From: a virus
Direction: 5' to 3' (one strand)
Length of the DNA: 36,708 bases
Virus record (IMG/VR): IMGVR_UViG_3300050821_003280
Location: 1 to 36,708 of that record
The notes beneath the pieces were generated by a model. The model had not been told where the DNA came from. It saw nothing but the letters and a program-made list of their open reading frames with translations, and ran no database searches. Of the stretch, positions 35,012 through 36,708 are shown piece by piece. Numbering within the stretch: the first letter of the stretch is position 1; the number at the start of each line of letters is the position of its first letter. The position numbers and the translations under genes were made by a program.

Positions 35012-36708
35012 CCATTGGTACAAATGTCGCGCGCGTGAGCTTTAACTGCGATGGCATCACCACGCTCTTCCCGGTACCGATCCAGGCCTATAGCGCCAGT
35101 GACTTTCTGGTGATTGTCACCAACAAGGCAACCGGCACCTCGACGGTACTGAACAATCTCAGCGACTACACCCTTGCGGTGAATAGCACCGATGCGCCGC
35201 CAAAGTGGGCGCTCACCACCCAGACCGGGCAGCTGATCTCTCCATACCCAGCCGGCACCGTGCTCCAGGTGATCTTAAACCCGGCCGAGGTGCATCAATC
35301 GCAGTACGTGCAGGGGCAGGCCTTCCCATCGCTCACCGTACAGACGGACTTTGATCGCATCACGCAAATGGTGATCAGGCTGCAGGATCAAATGAACCGG
35401 GCACTGCGCGCACCGGACGGGGATACCTCGGCGTGGAATCCGCTGCCCCCAGCCATAGCTCGCGCGAATCTGATCCAGGCGTATGACGCCAACGGCTTGC
35501 CCACCGTGGTCCCATTGGTCGCCGGCGCTCTGACGCAGGCGGCATTCAATATCTTCTTTGGTGGTGCTCCGAGCTTCGCGCCGAGCGCGGCCGAGATAGC
35601 CGCCGGCGTGACCATCGTCAATCCGGGCATCCTACCCGGCGATGTGCGCCGCTATGGCGTGGTGCCCAATGTCGCAGGGGCGGCGGCTGCGAATACCGCA
35701 GCGCTGCAGGCGCTGTTTAACCCGGCGATCGCCAACGGGCCCGCGGGGAATTTCTATTTCACCAACATCACCGGGCAAGACACCTATTTTCTCAACGGCG
35801 CGATCCCGATCCGCAACGGCTGCCACATTGATCTGTGCGAGTCGACGATCAGTTACACCGGCGTGGGCCAGGCCAACGATAGCAACTCCGGCATCTTCTT
35901 CGCGATCTTTGACTTTGAGCTCAAGAATGGCGCCATCGTCTCGAACTTCGCCACCGGACCTGCGACTAGCGCAGGGTACCCGGTTTGCTTGGGTGCTCGA
36001 GGAACAGACTCTCCACACTGGCCGGTCGCGGTGTTTGATTCGGTGACCCCACAGGGGCAGATCAAACTCTCAAACTTACGCCTGACCATCATCGCCACGG
36101 GCGTGAATGCCAACAGCTGCGGCTGCATTCAGGCAACTGGCGGCCTCAACAATGTAGTGATGGAGAACGTCACGCTCGTCGGCTCCGGCAACGGCGGGGC
36201 GCAGCAGCCGATCAGCTATGAGTTCGGTTGGGCGACCGCGGGCACCGGCTCGGTGACGAGCACCCGCCAGTCAAGCCATGCTCACAACTGGCACTTAAAG
36301 AACATCGATATCTCCAATTTCGATAATGTCGCGGCCGGATCGGGCTGCTATTTCACCGGCGCCTACAACGTGATCATCGACGGTTTCAAGGCAACCGGCA
36401 TCTCGACCCCGATCAATCTGATCACTGGCGAGGCGACCTTCTTCCGCCCCTGGGTGGGCGTCGATGATGTCGGCGCCAAGCGTAACTTCACCGTGCGCAA
36501 CTTTGTGGTGCAGAATTTCTCAAACGTCGGCTTCCAGTGCGACGGCACGAATGGCACGCCGGGCGGCACCACCATTGGCACGGGCTACCTACACCTTGCA
36601 TGGGTGGCGGGCGCGACCTACGTGGTGAATCAGACCGCGGCCAACATGACATTGGGTTCCCTGGTCGGCGGCGCGGCGTACACCAATGGCACCTACAACA
36701 ACGTGCCA
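35008..36708 (+). CDS. Tailspike / tail fibre with T7-like head and beta-helix body (3' end missing)
   Basis: ATG 35008 overlaps the preceding stop (ATGA); the frame is open to the window end (567 codons). Residues 1-130 match the T7 tail-fibre N-terminal adaptor: TNVARVSFNCDGITTLFPVP, then VIVTNKATGTSTVLNNLSDY, GTVLQVILNPAEVHQSQYVQ and QTDFDRITQMVIRLQDQMNR. From about 210 a right-handed beta-helix begins as in pectate-lyase-type tailspikes (GDVRRYGVVPNVAGAAAANT, AALQALF). At the end, VGGAAYTNGTYNNVP resembles a Gly-Tyr-Thr-rich module of tail proteins. It probably binds, and may degrade, surface polysaccharide. Catalytic residues cannot be assigned. Confidence 0.8.
   Translation, partial: MTIGTNVARVSFNCDGITTLFPVPIQAYSASDFLVIVTNKATGTSTVLNNLSDYTLAVNSTDAPPKWALTTQTGQLISPYPAGTVLQVILNPAEVHQSQYVQGQAFPSLTVQTDFDRITQMVIRLQDQMNRALRAPDGDTSAWNPLPPAIARANLIQAYDANGLPTVVPLVAGALTQAAFNIFFGGAPSFAPSAAEIAAGVTIVNPGILPGDVRRYGVVPNVAGAAAANTAALQALFNPAIANGPAGNFYFTNITGQDTYFLNGAIPIRNGCHIDLCESTISYTGVGQANDSNSGIFFAIFDFELKNGAIVSNFATGPATSAGYPVCLGARGTDSPHWPVAVFDSVTPQGQIKLSNLRLTIIATGVNANSCGCIQATGGLNNVVMENVTLVGSGNGGAQQPISYEFGWATAGTGSVTSTRQSSHAHNWHLKNIDISNFDNVAAGSGCYFTGAYNVIIDGFKATGISTPINLITGEATFFRPWVGVDDVGAKRNFTVRNFVVQNFSNVGFQCDGTNGTPGGTTIGTGYLHLAWVAGATYVVNQTAANMTLGSLVGGAAYTNGTYNNVP

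Noticed and set aside
1-36708. Diversity-generating retroelement, CRISPR array, integrase or transposon
   Set aside because: Looked for because BPP-1-like phages can carry a retroelement and integrase. No reverse transcriptase, template repeat, spaced direct-repeat array, transposase or recombinase motif was found in the window.

Overview
The window is one contiguous stretch of a GC-rich (about 60%) double-stranded DNA podovirus genome, or a prophage of one, that infects a Gram-negative bacterium. An Rz/Rz1 spanin pair, which bridges an inner and an outer membrane, points to the Gram-negative host. The short-tail assignment rests on a head-to-tail connector-type portal, tail tubular proteins A and B, a T7 gp13-gp14-gp15-gp16-like order of internal virion proteins, and a T7-like tail-fibre head on the last gene. 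No tape measure, sheath or tail-tube gene is present. Gene content and order resemble Bordetella BPP-1 / Burkholderia Bcep22-type podoviruses, a family-level impression rather than a search result. No integrase, reverse transcriptase, tRNA or polymerase gene is visible, and both ends cut through genes.

Layout. (1) 1-565, rightward: the end of the lysis cassette (Rz with Rz1 nested in it), then a coiled-coil protein. The unit ends at an intrinsic terminator (588-621) that lies inside the opposing gene. (2) 562-6313, leftward: a very compact operon of 24 mostly small genes, many joined by 4-nt ATGA/GTGA/TTGA overlaps. Its first genes are a lipoprotein and small membrane proteins; later ones include small zinc-ribbon-like proteins, a P-loop protein and, near its end, a J-domain co-chaperone. 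(3) 6314-6418: divergent promoters with a perfect operator palindrome inside the spacer of the leftward promoter. (4) 6419-9739, rightward: a Cro/CI-like regulator, probably on a leaderless mRNA; a replication-initiator-like protein followed by a candidate origin (phased GTNAC repeats plus an AT-rich tract); a DUF1064 nuclease-like protein; and a run of small genes. (5) 9741-19276: small terminase, DUF2303 protein, large terminase, portal, a one-domain FN3-like protein, a Gp49-family protein, a Bbp19-like protein and scaffold. (6) 19277-19476: the largest gene-free stretch, rich in stem-loops, leading into the major capsid gene. (7) 19477-36708: capsid, decoration protein, tail tubular proteins A and B, the ejection (internal virion) proteins including a 2014-residue polyvalent protein, and a tailspike cut by the window end.

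How the parts fit. The leftward operon looks like the regulated early/accessory region, shut off by the 6419 regulator. The rightward genes package DNA (TerS/TerL), build the head (portal, scaffold, capsid, decoration) and build the short tail and ejection apparatus. Surface recognition is suggested by the tailspike beta-helix and by carbohydrate-binding-like modules in the decoration protein and tail tubular protein B.

The most interesting features are: three out-of-frame ORFs, all in the same +1 frame, nested in linker segments of the giant ejection protein, two of them with good ribosome binding sites; the ADP-ribosyltransferase-like plus HEXXH-peptidase arrangement of that protein; the carbohydrate-binding module inserted in the decoration protein; the structured capsid leader; and the repressor/operator arrangement.
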